Shown here in pieces: positions 1-5,784 of a stretch of DNA of 5,794 nt (its first letter is position 1; each line of letters starts with the position of its first letter). This stretch comes from Candidatus Apopatosoma intestinale (GTDB lineage Bacteria; Bacillota; Clostridia; Oscillospirales; CAG-272): NCBI GenBank assembly GCA_018064545.1, contig JAGHUY010000288.1, positions 1-5,794 on the forward strand, given 5' to 3'. Both the position numbers and the translations under genes were made by a program. A model generated the notes under the pieces. It was not told the origin of the DNA and did not search any database. It saw only the letters and a program-made list of their open reading frames with translations.

Positions 1-832
1 CTCCCGAGACCACGCTTCCGTCCTGCGGAATACGCGCCCCCGGACGGATCAGCATAAAGTCTCCCACGCACAGATCGGCCGTCGGCACCTCTCTCGTCTG
101 CCCATCCTCCGAAAGAAGCACGGCCGTGTCGGGAGCAAGCGACATCAGTTTTTCGATCGCGCCGCGTGTTTTCCGCTTGCTGCCCGCTTCAAGATTCTTT
201 CCGAGCATCACAAGCGTCAGAACGACGGCGGAGGATTCATAATATAAGGAATGGACAAGCGACGGATCACGCGCAATGCCGTACGTCATCACGACGCTGT
301 ACAAAAACGATGCCGAACTGCCGATGGCCACCAGCGTATCCATGTTGGGTACGCGGTGCCATAGGGCTTTGAAACCGGACACGAAAAACCGCTTTCCGGC
401 GATCAGCACCGGCACGGCGAGAAGCAGTTCCGTCAACGCCAGTCCCCACGGGTTTTCCGTCATATCGGCAAAGGGCGGCACCGGCAGAGACGAAAACCAC
501 ATTTGTCCCATGCTGATATATAATAGAAACACGCTGAACACGCCTGCCACGGTCAGACGCCATAGGTCGGTGTTCTTTTCCGCCGATTTTTTCTTCTCTT
601 TCTTTTCCTTTTTCTTTTTTTCGTCCCGCGTGATCCCGAAACCGCACTTTTCGACCGTTTGGAGGATGATATCCGGGGTGACTTTCGTTTCGTCGTAGCA
701 ACCTAGCAGTTTTCCCGTCGTCAGATTGACGTCGGCCCGCTCCATGCCGTCGAGTTTCCGCGTCACCCGCTCTACGGCGGCACTGCACGCGGCACAGGAC
801 ATCCCGGTCACGGTATAGGTTTCTTCTCTCAT
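1..832 (-). CDS. copA: Copper-translocating P1B-type ATPase, N-terminal part (runs off the left edge)
   Basis: This is the first 277 residues of a membrane ATPase that exports copper(I) from the cytoplasm. An HMA domain fills residues 4-66 with the metal-binding motif GMSCAAC (C13 and C16). A charged linker (residues 70-87) is almost all Lys and Glu. The first membrane helix contains YISMG (105-109), the hallmark NMDTLVAIG is at 163-171, and helices lie near 131-147, 165-184 and 198-214. The actuator domain begins at about 212 (GKNLEAGSKRKTRGAIEKL) and reaches VGDFMLIRPGARIPQDG at 256-272. The TGE loop, CPC motif, phosphorylation site and ATP-binding domain would lie beyond base 1. The start at 830-832 follows a purine-rich ribosome site (837-847) and places the HMA motif normally. 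C45 and C63 are extra cysteines in the HMA domain. Copper rather than zinc is inferred from the NMDTLVA segment and the CsoR-like upstream site; the decisive CPC helix is not visible. Confidence 0.94.
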   Translation of the reverse strand, partial: MREETYTVTGMSCAACSAAVERVTRKLDGMERADVNLTTGKLLGCYDETKVTPDIILQTVEKCGFGITRDEKKKKEKKEKKKSAEKNTDLWRLTVAGVFSVFLLYISMGQMWFSSLPVPPFADMTENPWGLALTELLLAVPVLIAGKRFFVSGFKALWHRVPNMDTLVAIGSSASFLYSVVMTYGIARDPSLVHSLYYESSAVVLTLVMLGKNLEAGSKRKTRGAIEKLMSLAPDTAVLLSEDGQTREVPTADLCVGDFMLIRPGARIPQDGSVVSG

Positions 833-836
833 TCGG

Positions 837-847
837 TTCCTTTCTCC
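837..847 (-). promoter_or_regulatory. Ribosome binding site of the copper ATPase gene
   Basis: Read on the minus strand this is GGAGAAAGGAA, a purine-rich Shine-Dalgarno region ending 4 bases before the ATG at 832. It supports that start codon. Confidence 0.65.
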
Positions 848-852
848 GCATA

Positions 853-868
853 TACGGTATGGGGGTAT
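853..868. promoter_or_regulatory. Possible CsoR-type copper-repressor operator
   Basis: The plus strand reads TACGGTATGGGGGTAT. From memory, CsoR operators in Firmicutes such as the Bacillus subtilis copZA site share a TAC start, a run of G residues and GTAT, so the match is good by eye. It lies just downstream of the predicted transcription start of the copper ATPase gene, where a bound repressor would block transcription. No csoR gene is in the window, and a CopY-type box (TACANNTGTA) was not seen. Assignment is by resemblance only. Confidence 0.5.
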
Positions 869-878
869 TTTCGATTCT

Positions 879-906
879 ATTGTATCACAACGGTAAGGAT
901 TGTCAA
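879..906 (-). promoter_or_regulatory. Sigma-A promoter of the copper ATPase gene
   Basis: On the minus strand a consensus -35 TTGACA (906-901) is separated by 16 bases from a -10 TACAAT (884-879). Transcription would start near 872, giving a leader of about 40 bases that contains the G-tract operator candidate. It is divergent from the T-box promoter, whose -35 box begins about 118 bases away. Confidence 0.8.
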
Positions 907-1024
907 GACAGGGAGCGAAATATTCCTTCTTTGCGGGAAAATCACGAAAAAGAACGGAAATTTTGCAGGAAAGGAAGCTTTTTCCTCTATTTCCTTTTTA
1001 ATTTTCAAAAAATAAAAAAAGTTA
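907..1024. other. AT-rich spacer between divergent promoters
   Basis: This stretch separates the two divergent promoters and holds no credible gene. Its right part (about 1000-1020) is A/T-tract DNA directly upstream of the T-box -35 box and could act as an UP element. An imperfect dyad built from GGAAA and TTTCC runs lies around 970-1000; I assign no function to it. Confidence 0.5.
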
Positions 1025-1053
1025 TTGACAAACGGTTGAAAAATGGGTATGAT
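1025..1053 (+). promoter_or_regulatory. Sigma-A promoter of the T-box/transporter operon
   Basis: The -35 box TTGACA (1025-1030), a 17-base spacer and the -10 box TATGAT (1048-1053) are close to the ideal sigma-A promoter, with A/T tracts immediately upstream. Transcription should begin near 1060, a few bases before the first conserved T-box element. This fits a riboswitch operon, where initiation is constitutive and control is by attenuation. Confidence 0.85.
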
Positions 1054-1059
1054 AGTAAC

Positions 1060-1323
1060 ATAGTTTCAAAAGCGATGAACGAGACCAGTACGACACGGTG
1101 TCAGCGCAGAGAGAGTTGCCGGTTGGTGTAAGGCAACGGCGCACCTGTCCGAATACCCTCGGGAGCCGTGCGCCGAACATTCAGTAGGTGGCAACGGGTA
1201 CGACCGTTATATCGTCGGTGCGTATGATGGTACGCCGGTGAGGTCATGTGCGTGAGCACATGGCGAAGTAAGGTGGTAACGCTAAATAATTCCGCCCTTG
1301 CAGATTTGCAAGGGCGATTTTTA
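1060..1323 (+). promoter_or_regulatory. T-box riboswitch (tRNA-sensing leader), probably tyrosine-responsive
   Basis: The leader carries the T-box hallmarks in order. The Stem I base has the kink-turn strands AGCGATGA (1071-1078) and GGAGC (1162-1166), with CGAG (1080-1083) pairing CTCG (1158-1161). The loop E strand AGTA (1087-1090) faces GAA (1151-1153). An AGAGAG element is at 1108-1113, and the distal loop GGTTGGTGTAAGG (1121-1133) sits in a GTTGCC/GGCAAC stem. The linker AGTAGGTGGCAACGG is at 1183-1197, a hairpin with CATGTG/CACATG arms at 1245-1262, and the T-box proper GAAGTAAGGTGGTAACGC at 1265-1282. Uncharged tRNA would pair with the specifier and with UGGU (1274-1277), blocking the downstream terminator. 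The codon after GAA is TAC (1154-1156, Tyr); one base later it is ACC (Thr). UGGU predicts a tRNA with discriminator A, as in tRNA-Tyr. The T-box call is firm; the amino acid is an inference. Confidence 0.95.
1293..1323 (+). terminator. Intrinsic terminator of the T-box
   Basis: A perfect 10-bp stem, CGCCCTTGCA (1293-1302) and TGCAAGGGCG (1307-1316), with a GATT loop is followed by ATTTTTATT. Its 5' arm contains CCTT (1296-1299), which can instead pair with AAGG (1270-1273) of the T-box sequence to form the antiterminator. This is the on/off element of the riboswitch. Confidence 0.93.
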
Positions 1324-1340
1324 TTTATAAAAACAAAAAA

Positions 1341-1348
1341 GAGAGGAA
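1341..1348 (+). promoter_or_regulatory. Ribosome binding site of the substrate-binding protein gene
   Basis: GAGAGGAA ends 7 bases before the ATG at 1356, fixing that start. It lies outside the terminator stem, so control appears to be transcriptional rather than translational. Confidence 0.75.
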
Positions 1349-1355
1349 CCCAATT

Positions 1356-2312
1356 ATGAAAACATTGAAAAAAATAATGGCATTCGTTCTGATTGCCACG
1401 ATGCTCTGCTCGCTCGCCGCTTGCGGTAATACGGGCAAGTATAAAGTCGGTGTCTGCCAGTTTGCCGCTTTTGACGCGCTGGACGACGCCACCAGAGGAT
1501 TCAGGGATGCCGTCATCGAAGCACTCGGTGAGGGGAACGTCACGTTCTTCGAGCAGAACGCGCAGGGCGATATGACCGTCTGCGGCACGATCATCAACGA
1601 TTTCGTGTCCCGTAACGTCGATCTGATCATGGCCAACGCCACGCCGGCCGTTCAGCAGGCCTATAACGCCACCACGAAGATTCCGATCCTCGGCACGTCC
1701 GTAACCGAATACGGCGTCGCGATGAATATCCCGAATTTCAGCGGTGTGACCGGTATCAACGTCTCCGGCACCTCCGACCTCGCGCCGCTCGACACCCAGG
1801 CGCAGATGATCCTCGACTGGTTCCCGAACGCGAAGAAGGTCGGCCTGCTTTACTGCTCTGCCGAGGCCAACTCCCTGTATCAAGTCAGCGTAGTCAAGGC
1901 ATATCTCGAAAGCAAGGGCATTACCTGCACCGAGTACAAATTCTCCGACTCCAACGACGTCGCGCAGATCACCGAAAAAGCGGCCGCTGACAGCGACGCG
2001 ATCTACGTTCCCACCGACAATACCGCCGCCTCCTGTGCGCAGACGATCCGCAACATCGTTCTGGAAAAGAAAGTGCCCGTCATCGCCGGTGAGGGTGCTG
2101 TCTGCAAGGCGTTCGGCGTTGCCACGCTTTCCATCAGCTACTACGAGCTCGGCCGCATCACCGGTGAGATGGCCGTCAAAGTCCTCCGCGGCGAAGCGCG
2201 GATCGAAGAAATGGCCATTGAATACGACACGAACCCCGTGCTGGTTTACAACCCTGAGATCTGCGAAGCCCTCGGCCTCAAACCTCTTGCCGGCTATAAA
2301 GCCATCGACTGA
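1356..2312 (+). CDS. Amino-acid ABC transporter substrate-binding lipoprotein, TrpX-like (ABC_sub_bind family)
   Basis: This 318-residue extracellular lipoprotein captures the substrate and hands it to the permease encoded next. The signal peptide has Lys residues at 2, 5 and 6, a hydrophobic core and the lipobox LAAC (20-23), so mature C23 would be lipidated. The mature part matches the ABC_sub_bind/TrpX family (PF04392, COG2984): LDDATRGF (42-49), NAQGD (68-72), ATPAVQQA (95-102), KVGLLYCSAEANS (161-173), PTDNT (219-223) and the closing segment YYELGRITGEMA (262-273). Length is normal for the family. It is the first gene after the T-box leader, so its expression should follow the charging of one tRNA. 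Streptococcal relatives are assigned to tryptophan, but the leader here points to tyrosine (or threonine). At residue 39, where I remember a His in many relatives before the LD motif, this protein has Phe. Family assignment is firm; the ligand is inferred. Confidence 0.93.
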   Translation: MKTLKKIMAFVLIATMLCSLAACGNTGKYKVGVCQFAAFDALDDATRGFRDAVIEALGEGNVTFFEQNAQGDMTVCGTIINDFVSRNVDLIMANATPAVQQAYNATTKIPILGTSVTEYGVAMNIPNFSGVTGINVSGTSDLAPLDTQAQMILDWFPNAKKVGLLYCSAEANSLYQVSVVKAYLESKGITCTEYKFSDSNDVAQITEKAAADSDAIYVPTDNTAASCAQTIRNIVLEKKVPVIAGEGAVCKAFGVATLSISYYELGRITGEMAVKVLRGEARIEEMAIEYDTNPVLVYNPEICEALGLKPLAGYKAID

Positions 2313-2335
2313 TTTTTAGGAGAATAAAAAGCATT

Positions 2336-3247
2336 ATGGATTTCATTCTCAGCTTACTCGGCACGTTGCCGGGTGCCGTGGCACAGGGCCTCGTATGGGG
2401 CATCATGGCCATCGGCGTTTACATCACCTATAAGATTCTCGACATCGCCGATCTGACCGTGGACGGTTCCATGGTCACGGGCGCGGCCGTCTGCGCCATG
2501 CTGACGATTAACGGCGTGAACATTTGGCTTGCCATGCTGATTGCGACGCTCGTCGGCATGATCGCAGGGCTTCTCACGGGTGTTTTCCACACCGCGCTCG
2601 GCATCCCCGCGATTCTCTCCGGGATTCTGACGCAACTGATTCTGTGGTCGGTCAACCTGAAAATCATGGGTAAGGCCAATCAAGCCCTCCCCGCCCGCGA
2701 TTATCCCGTCATCGTCACGCAACTGGAAAAAGGCAAAAGTATTTTGATGCTCGTCCTTATCACGGCGGCCGTGATCGGCGTTCTCTATTGGTTCTTCGGG
2801 ACGGAGATCGGCGCGTCGCTCCGTGCTACGGGCAACAACCCCGGCATGAGCCGCGCACAGGGAATCAATACCGAATGGAATAAGATCCTCGGTCTGATGA
2901 TCTCCAACGGGATCGTCGCTCTGTCCGGTGCTCTGCTGACACAGTACCTCGGACTCGCCGACATCAATATGGGACGCGGTGCCATCGTCATCGGCCTTGC
3001 CTCCGTCATCATCGGAGGTGCCCTGTTCGGCAAATTCTGCCGCAATTTTGCCTATCGGCTTGCCTGTGTGGCCCTCGGCGGCATCGTCTATTACATCGTC
3101 TATCAGCTCGTCGTCTTTATCGGACTGGATACCGATCTGCTCAAAATGCTCTCGGCGATCGTCGTGGCCGTCTTCCTCGGCGTCCCGCATCTGAAAGCCA
3201 AACTGATGAGCGGCAAAAAGAAGAAGGAGGCGGAAAACCATGCTTGA
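2336..3247 (+). CDS. ABC transporter permease, TrpY-like
   Basis: This 303-residue integral membrane protein forms the channel of the importer. It belongs to the COG4120 branch of the LivH/RbsC-type permeases (BPD_transp_2). Hydrophobic segments lie near residues 12-32, 47-57, 63-85, 90-108, 136-153, 185-204, 214-231, 240-262 and 268-284. The cytoplasmic coupling loop that docks on the ATPase is probably EIGASLRATGNNPGMSRAQG (157-176). The C-terminus is short, basic (GKKKK, 293-297) and cytoplasmic. An early motif, ILDIADLTVDGS (34-45), is typical of this permease branch. The only upstream ribosome site, AGGAG (2318-2322), is 13 bases from the ATG, somewhat longer than usual. The gene starts 23 bases after the binding-protein gene, and its end overlaps the ATPase gene by 8 bases, so the three genes are one operon. 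Confidence 0.93.
   Translation: MDFILSLLGTLPGAVAQGLVWGIMAIGVYITYKILDIADLTVDGSMVTGAAVCAMLTINGVNIWLAMLIATLVGMIAGLLTGVFHTALGIPAILSGILTQLILWSVNLKIMGKANQALPARDYPVIVTQLEKGKSILMLVLITAAVIGVLYWFFGTEIGASLRATGNNPGMSRAQGINTEWNKILGLMISNGIVALSGALLTQYLGLADINMGRGAIVIGLASVIIGGALFGKFCRNFAYRLACVALGGIVYYIVYQLVVFIGLDTDLLKMLSAIVVAVFLGVPHLKAKLMSGKKKKEAENHA
3224..3230 (+). promoter_or_regulatory. Ribosome binding site of the ATPase gene, inside the permease gene
   Basis: AAGGAGG is a full Shine-Dalgarno match 9 bases before the ATG at 3240. It lies within the permease coding sequence and supports the overlapping start of the ATPase gene. Confidence 0.8.
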
Positions 3248-4034
3248 ACTTCGTAATGTTTCCAAAACCTTCAACGCCGGGACCGTTAACGAAAAGTTAG
3301 CCCTTGATCACATTGATCTGACGCTGAACGACGGCGATTTTGTCACCGTCATCGGCGGAAACGGCGCCGGAAAGTCCACCATGCTCAACGCCATCGCCGG
3401 CGTATGGAAGCCGGATACCGGTTCCATCGTCATCGACGGTGTAGACGTGACGAATATGCCGGAATATAAGCGGGCCGCGTTCCTCGGCCGTGTATTCCAG
3501 GACCCGATGCTCGGCACCGCTGCCGATATGGAGATCGGTGAGAACCTCGCACTCGCCGCCCGCAGAGGCAGAAAACGCACCCTGCATTGGAACCACTCAC
3601 AGGCCGAATACGATGTCTACCGCGAACAACTCACCGACCTCGGGCTGGGACTGGAAGACCGCATGAGCAGTAAAGTCGGACTGCTCTCCGGCGGTCAGCG
3701 TCAAGCCGTCACCCTGCTCATGGCGACACTTCGCCATCCGCAACTGCTCTTACTCGACGAGCACACGGCGGCACTCGATCCCGCCACAGCAGAAAAGGTC
3801 ATGAATCTGACGGATTCCATCGTAACGGGAACGCACTTGACCGCCTTGATGGTCACGCACAATATGCAGAACGCCATCACCTACGGCAACCGTCTGATCA
3901 TGATGAGCGCCGGCAAGATCATTCTCGATATCGCCGGTGAGGAAAAGAAAAGACTGACGATCGAGGACCTGCTCCGCAAGTTCCGCGAACTGGGGGGCGC
4001 ACAGATGCCGACCGACCGCATGATTTTGGGATAA
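3240..4034 (+). CDS. ABC transporter ATP-binding protein, TrpZ-like
   Basis: This 264-residue cytoplasmic ATPase powers the importer. All nucleotide-binding motifs are intact: Walker A GGNGAGKST (39-47), Q-loop FQDP (86-89), signature LSGGQRQA (149-156), Walker B LLLLDE (169-174), D-loop ALD (178-180) and switch His207 in MVTHNM. The domain covers almost the whole protein, and the order matches the COG1101 group that partners TrpY-type permeases. The ATG at 3240 overlaps the permease stop by 8 bases and has a strong ribosome site at 3224-3230, which suggests translational coupling and matched subunit amounts. A strong terminator follows four bases after the stop codon, so this is the last gene of the operon. 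Nothing indicates inactivation. As a dimer it would bind two permease subunits. Confidence 0.95.
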   Translation: MLELRNVSKTFNAGTVNEKLALDHIDLTLNDGDFVTVIGGNGAGKSTMLNAIAGVWKPDTGSIVIDGVDVTNMPEYKRAAFLGRVFQDPMLGTAADMEIGENLALAARRGRKRTLHWNHSQAEYDVYREQLTDLGLGLEDRMSSKVGLLSGGQRQAVTLLMATLRHPQLLLLDEHTAALDPATAEKVMNLTDSIVTGTHLTALMVTHNMQNAITYGNRLIMMSAGKIILDIAGEEKKRLTIEDLLRKFRELGGAQMPTDRMILG

Positions 4035-4037
4035 CGC

Positions 4038-4076
4038 AAAAGGGCTTTGACAAAGTGTCAAAGCCCTTTTCCTTTT
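4038..4076 (+). terminator. Strong intrinsic terminator of the transporter operon
   Basis: A perfect 15-bp stem, AAAAGGGCTTTGACA (4038-4052) and TGTCAAAGCCCTTTT (4056-4070), with an AAG loop is followed by CC and a T run. It isolates the transporter operon from the lipoprotein gene downstream. Confidence 0.95.
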
Positions 4077-4080
4077 TTGG

Positions 4081-4097
4081 CAATCCTTTACGGATTG
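4081..4097. repeat. Short inverted repeat upstream of the lipoprotein gene
   Basis: CAATCC (4081-4086) and GGATTG (4092-4097) form a perfect 6-bp dyad around a 5-base centre. It lies just after the terminator and before the possible -10 box, so it could be an operator. No family of regulator can be named. Confidence 0.35.
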
Positions 4098-4123
4098 TTC
4101 ATACCCCTTTCATATTTTCACTT

Positions 4124-4129
4124 TATACT
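4124..4129 (+). promoter_or_regulatory. Possible -10 box of the lipoprotein gene
   Basis: TATACT within TTTATACTG is a good -10 candidate 43 bases before the ATG. No convincing -35 box lies at 16-18 bases upstream, so the promoter may be weak, activator-dependent or of another sigma class. Confidence 0.35.
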
Positions 4130-4159
4130 GCATATATCCAAATATTTCGATCAAAACAG

Positions 4160-4166
4160 AAAGGGA
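4160..4166 (+). promoter_or_regulatory. Ribosome binding site that decides the lipoprotein start
   Basis: AAAGGGA ends 5 bases before the ATG at 4172 and supports this start over an in-frame GTG at 4055, which would lie inside the terminator hairpin. Confidence 0.6.
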
Positions 4167-4171
4167 CAGAA

Positions 4172-5692
4172 ATGAAAAAGAATCTCAAATCACTGCTTTC
4201 TCTTGGGATATTGACTTCTTTGCTTCTTCTCCTTGTATCCTGCGGAAACGAAAAAGCCCCGGACGGGGTTACCGTCGGCAATGCCCGATCCGAATACCCG
4301 GATGCCTCCTTAATCGTCCTTTCCAACCATAACGCAACGCTGAACGGTGTGAAAGTCGAAACCTATGATTACACATGGCATTGCGATCCGACAGCCGTCC
4401 ATACCGACGTCAAGAACGCTCCGGCCGAATACTACACCGGCATCAAACTCGAAATCGATGCGGCCGTCTATATCGACAGCGATCTTCCCTATATGCCCAT
4501 GCTGGATACCGCGGATTTCCGGGCTGTCAACTACGACGGCGAGACCGAATGGGCTTACTATTATGCTGACGGCAAGAACGACGACTATATTTTCGTCACG
4601 TTGCCGCACCTCGGTTCTTCCCTGCCCACCGGCATGATGCACACGGAAGCGGAGGCCGCGGAGAATCGGGTTCTCCATATCACAAAAGCGGGAACCTATA
4701 TTTTGGAGGGAACGTGGCACGGACAGATCAACGTTGATCTCGGCGAAGAAGCGTTCACCGACGAAAACGCCAAAGTCACGCTGATCCTCAACGGGATCAA
4801 CGTTACCTGCTCGGCTGCCCCGGGTCTTGTCTTTGCCAACGTCTATGAATGCGACAACGGGTGGGAAGACCGGGACACCCATTCCAATCAGGTGAGCACC
4901 GATGGTGCCGGAGCCGTTGTCATCTTAGCGGACGGATCATCCAACTTTGTCACCGGTCAGAATATCTATCGGATGCTCAAAACGAAATATAAGGACGCGG
5001 AAAGCACGGTGGGCGTGCCGACGCAGAAAAAAGTCCGGAAACTGGATGCCGCTTTCTATTCCTGCATGACGATGCAGATAGGCGGCGGTAGCAAAGGCTC
5101 CGGTAAACTGGTCGTGACTTCCGGTTTTGAGGGGCTGGACAGCGAACTACATCTGGCCGTGTGCGGCGGAAACGTCACCGTCAATTCCCAGGATGACGGA
5201 ATCAACGTCAATGAAGATAACGTATCCGTCTTTTTCATGAACGGCGGAACCGTCACGCTCAATCCGGCACAGGGTGCCGAGGGAGACGGCATTGATTCCA
5301 ACGGATATATCGTCATAAACGGCGGTACGCTCTCGATAAACGGCGTCACAGCACCCGATAGTGCGCTGGATTCCGAAGACGGCATCACCTATACCGGCGG
5401 TACGGTCATCATCGACGGCAAAACGCAGTCCTATACGCCGGGGAGCACGTTCCGCGAAAGCGGAAACGGCGGTTTCCCCGGAATGGGCGGCAGAGACGAC
5501 CGAGGCGGTTTTCCCGGAGGTCCCGGCGGAAATGGCGGACGACCACCCGAACCGCCTGACGGACAGCGCTTTGACGGGAGCGGCCAACCGCCCGAACCGC
5601 CGGACGGACAGCACTTTGACGAAAGCGGCCAACCGCCCGAACTCCCCGGCGGTCAGATGCCCGGCGGCAATCAGCCGCAACCGCCGCAATAA
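4172..5692 (+). CDS. Cell-surface lipoprotein with Cthe_2159-like carbohydrate-binding domain and Pro/Gly-rich tail
   Basis: This is a 506-residue predicted lipoprotein. The signal peptide (MKKNLK, then a Leu-rich core) ends in the lipobox LVSC (21-24). Residues about 48-160 form an extension I cannot name, rich in Asp and aromatic residues (DLPYMPMLDTADF at 104-116). From about 165, ITKAGTYILEGTW (170-182), VTLILNGINVTCS (202-214) and repeated short beta-strand units with NGG or DDGI turns (GSGKLVVTSGFEGLDSE, CGGNVTVNSQDDGINV, NGGTVTLN, INGGTLSING, YTGGTVIIDG) to about 416 match the Cthe_2159 right-handed beta-helix family (PF14262), whose founder binds polygalacturonate. Residues 431-506 are a disordered Gly/Phe/Pro-rich tail with a 15-residue repeat. 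It is separated from the transporter by a terminator and has its own upstream region. A surface role in binding or anchoring polysaccharide is inferred; no catalytic residues are recognised. The start at 4172 gives a standard signal peptide. Confidence 0.85.
   Translation: MKKNLKSLLSLGILTSLLLLLVSCGNEKAPDGVTVGNARSEYPDASLIVLSNHNATLNGVKVETYDYTWHCDPTAVHTDVKNAPAEYYTGIKLEIDAAVYIDSDLPYMPMLDTADFRAVNYDGETEWAYYYADGKNDDYIFVTLPHLGSSLPTGMMHTEAEAAENRVLHITKAGTYILEGTWHGQINVDLGEEAFTDENAKVTLILNGINVTCSAAPGLVFANVYECDNGWEDRDTHSNQVSTDGAGAVVILADGSSNFVTGQNIYRMLKTKYKDAESTVGVPTQKKVRKLDAAFYSCMTMQIGGGSKGSGKLVVTSGFEGLDSELHLAVCGGNVTVNSQDDGINVNEDNVSVFFMNGGTVTLNPAQGAEGDGIDSNGYIVINGGTLSINGVTAPDSALDSEDGITYTGGTVIIDGKTQSYTPGSTFRESGNGGFPGMGGRDDRGGFPGGPGGNGGRPPEPPDGQRFDGSGQPPEPPDGQHFDESGQPPELPGGQMPGGNQPQPPQ
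5546..5656 (+). repeat. 45-bp tandem repeat in the lipoprotein tail
   Basis: Two full units (5546-5590 and 5591-5635) differ at only a few bases and encode PEPPDGQRFDGSGQP and PEPPDGQHFDESGQP. A diverged partial unit follows (5636-5656, PELPGGQ). The array stays in frame, so gain or loss of units would change only tail length. Confidence 0.92.
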
Positions 5693-5761
5693 CGATAAAA
5701 ACCGTCTGCGAAACGGGCGTACAACTTAGGGATTTTTCCGCCGCACGACCGACAAAAAATA

Positions 5762-5784
5762 TGTTGGTGTAGGAATTGCCAACA
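5762..5784. repeat. Inverted repeat near the right edge
   Basis: TGTTGG (5762-5767) and CCAACA (5779-5784) are perfect 6-bp arms around an 11-base centre. It could be part of a terminator for a convergent gene, an operator, or the edge of a dispersed repeat. The window ends 10 bases later. No gene or clear terminator was found between 5693 and 5794. Confidence 0.4.

Noticed and set aside
267..851. Minus-strand 194-residue open frame beside the copper ATPase start
   Set aside because: It is an out-of-frame shadow of the copA gene, which carries the HMA and NMDTLVA motifs in another frame.
859..1131. Plus-strand 90-codon open frame in the intergenic region
   Set aside because: It crosses both promoters and enters T-box Stem I, has no ribosome site and a composition typical of AT-rich spacer.
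1189..1191. UGG as a tryptophan specifier codon
   Set aside because: It lies in the conserved AGTAGG linker after Stem I, not opposite the AGTA strand of the specifier loop.
1101..1883. Long minus-strand open frame across the T-box leader and the binding-protein gene
   Set aside because: It is antisense to a clear TrpX-like gene and a T-box RNA, and its product is rich in Arg and His without any recognisable domain.
2354..3274. Minus-strand open frame of 306 codons opposite the permease gene
   Set aside because: It mirrors the permease; the product is an Asp/His/Arg-rich shadow with no family features, and the plus-strand protein is unmistakable.
4055..4171. In-frame GTG extension of the lipoprotein adding 39 residues
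   Set aside because: The GTG lies inside the transporter operon terminator hairpin, lacks a ribosome site, and the extension would bury the signal peptide. The ATG at 4172 has a ribosome site and gives a standard lipoprotein start.
5546..5656. CRISPR-like array
   Set aside because: The units are contiguous without spacers, in frame inside a gene and encode a Pro-rich protein repeat.
5701..5737. Terminator after the lipoprotein gene
   Set aside because: Only a 4-bp CCGT/ACGG stem is visible and the T run is about 15 bases away, so it does not form a convincing intrinsic terminator.
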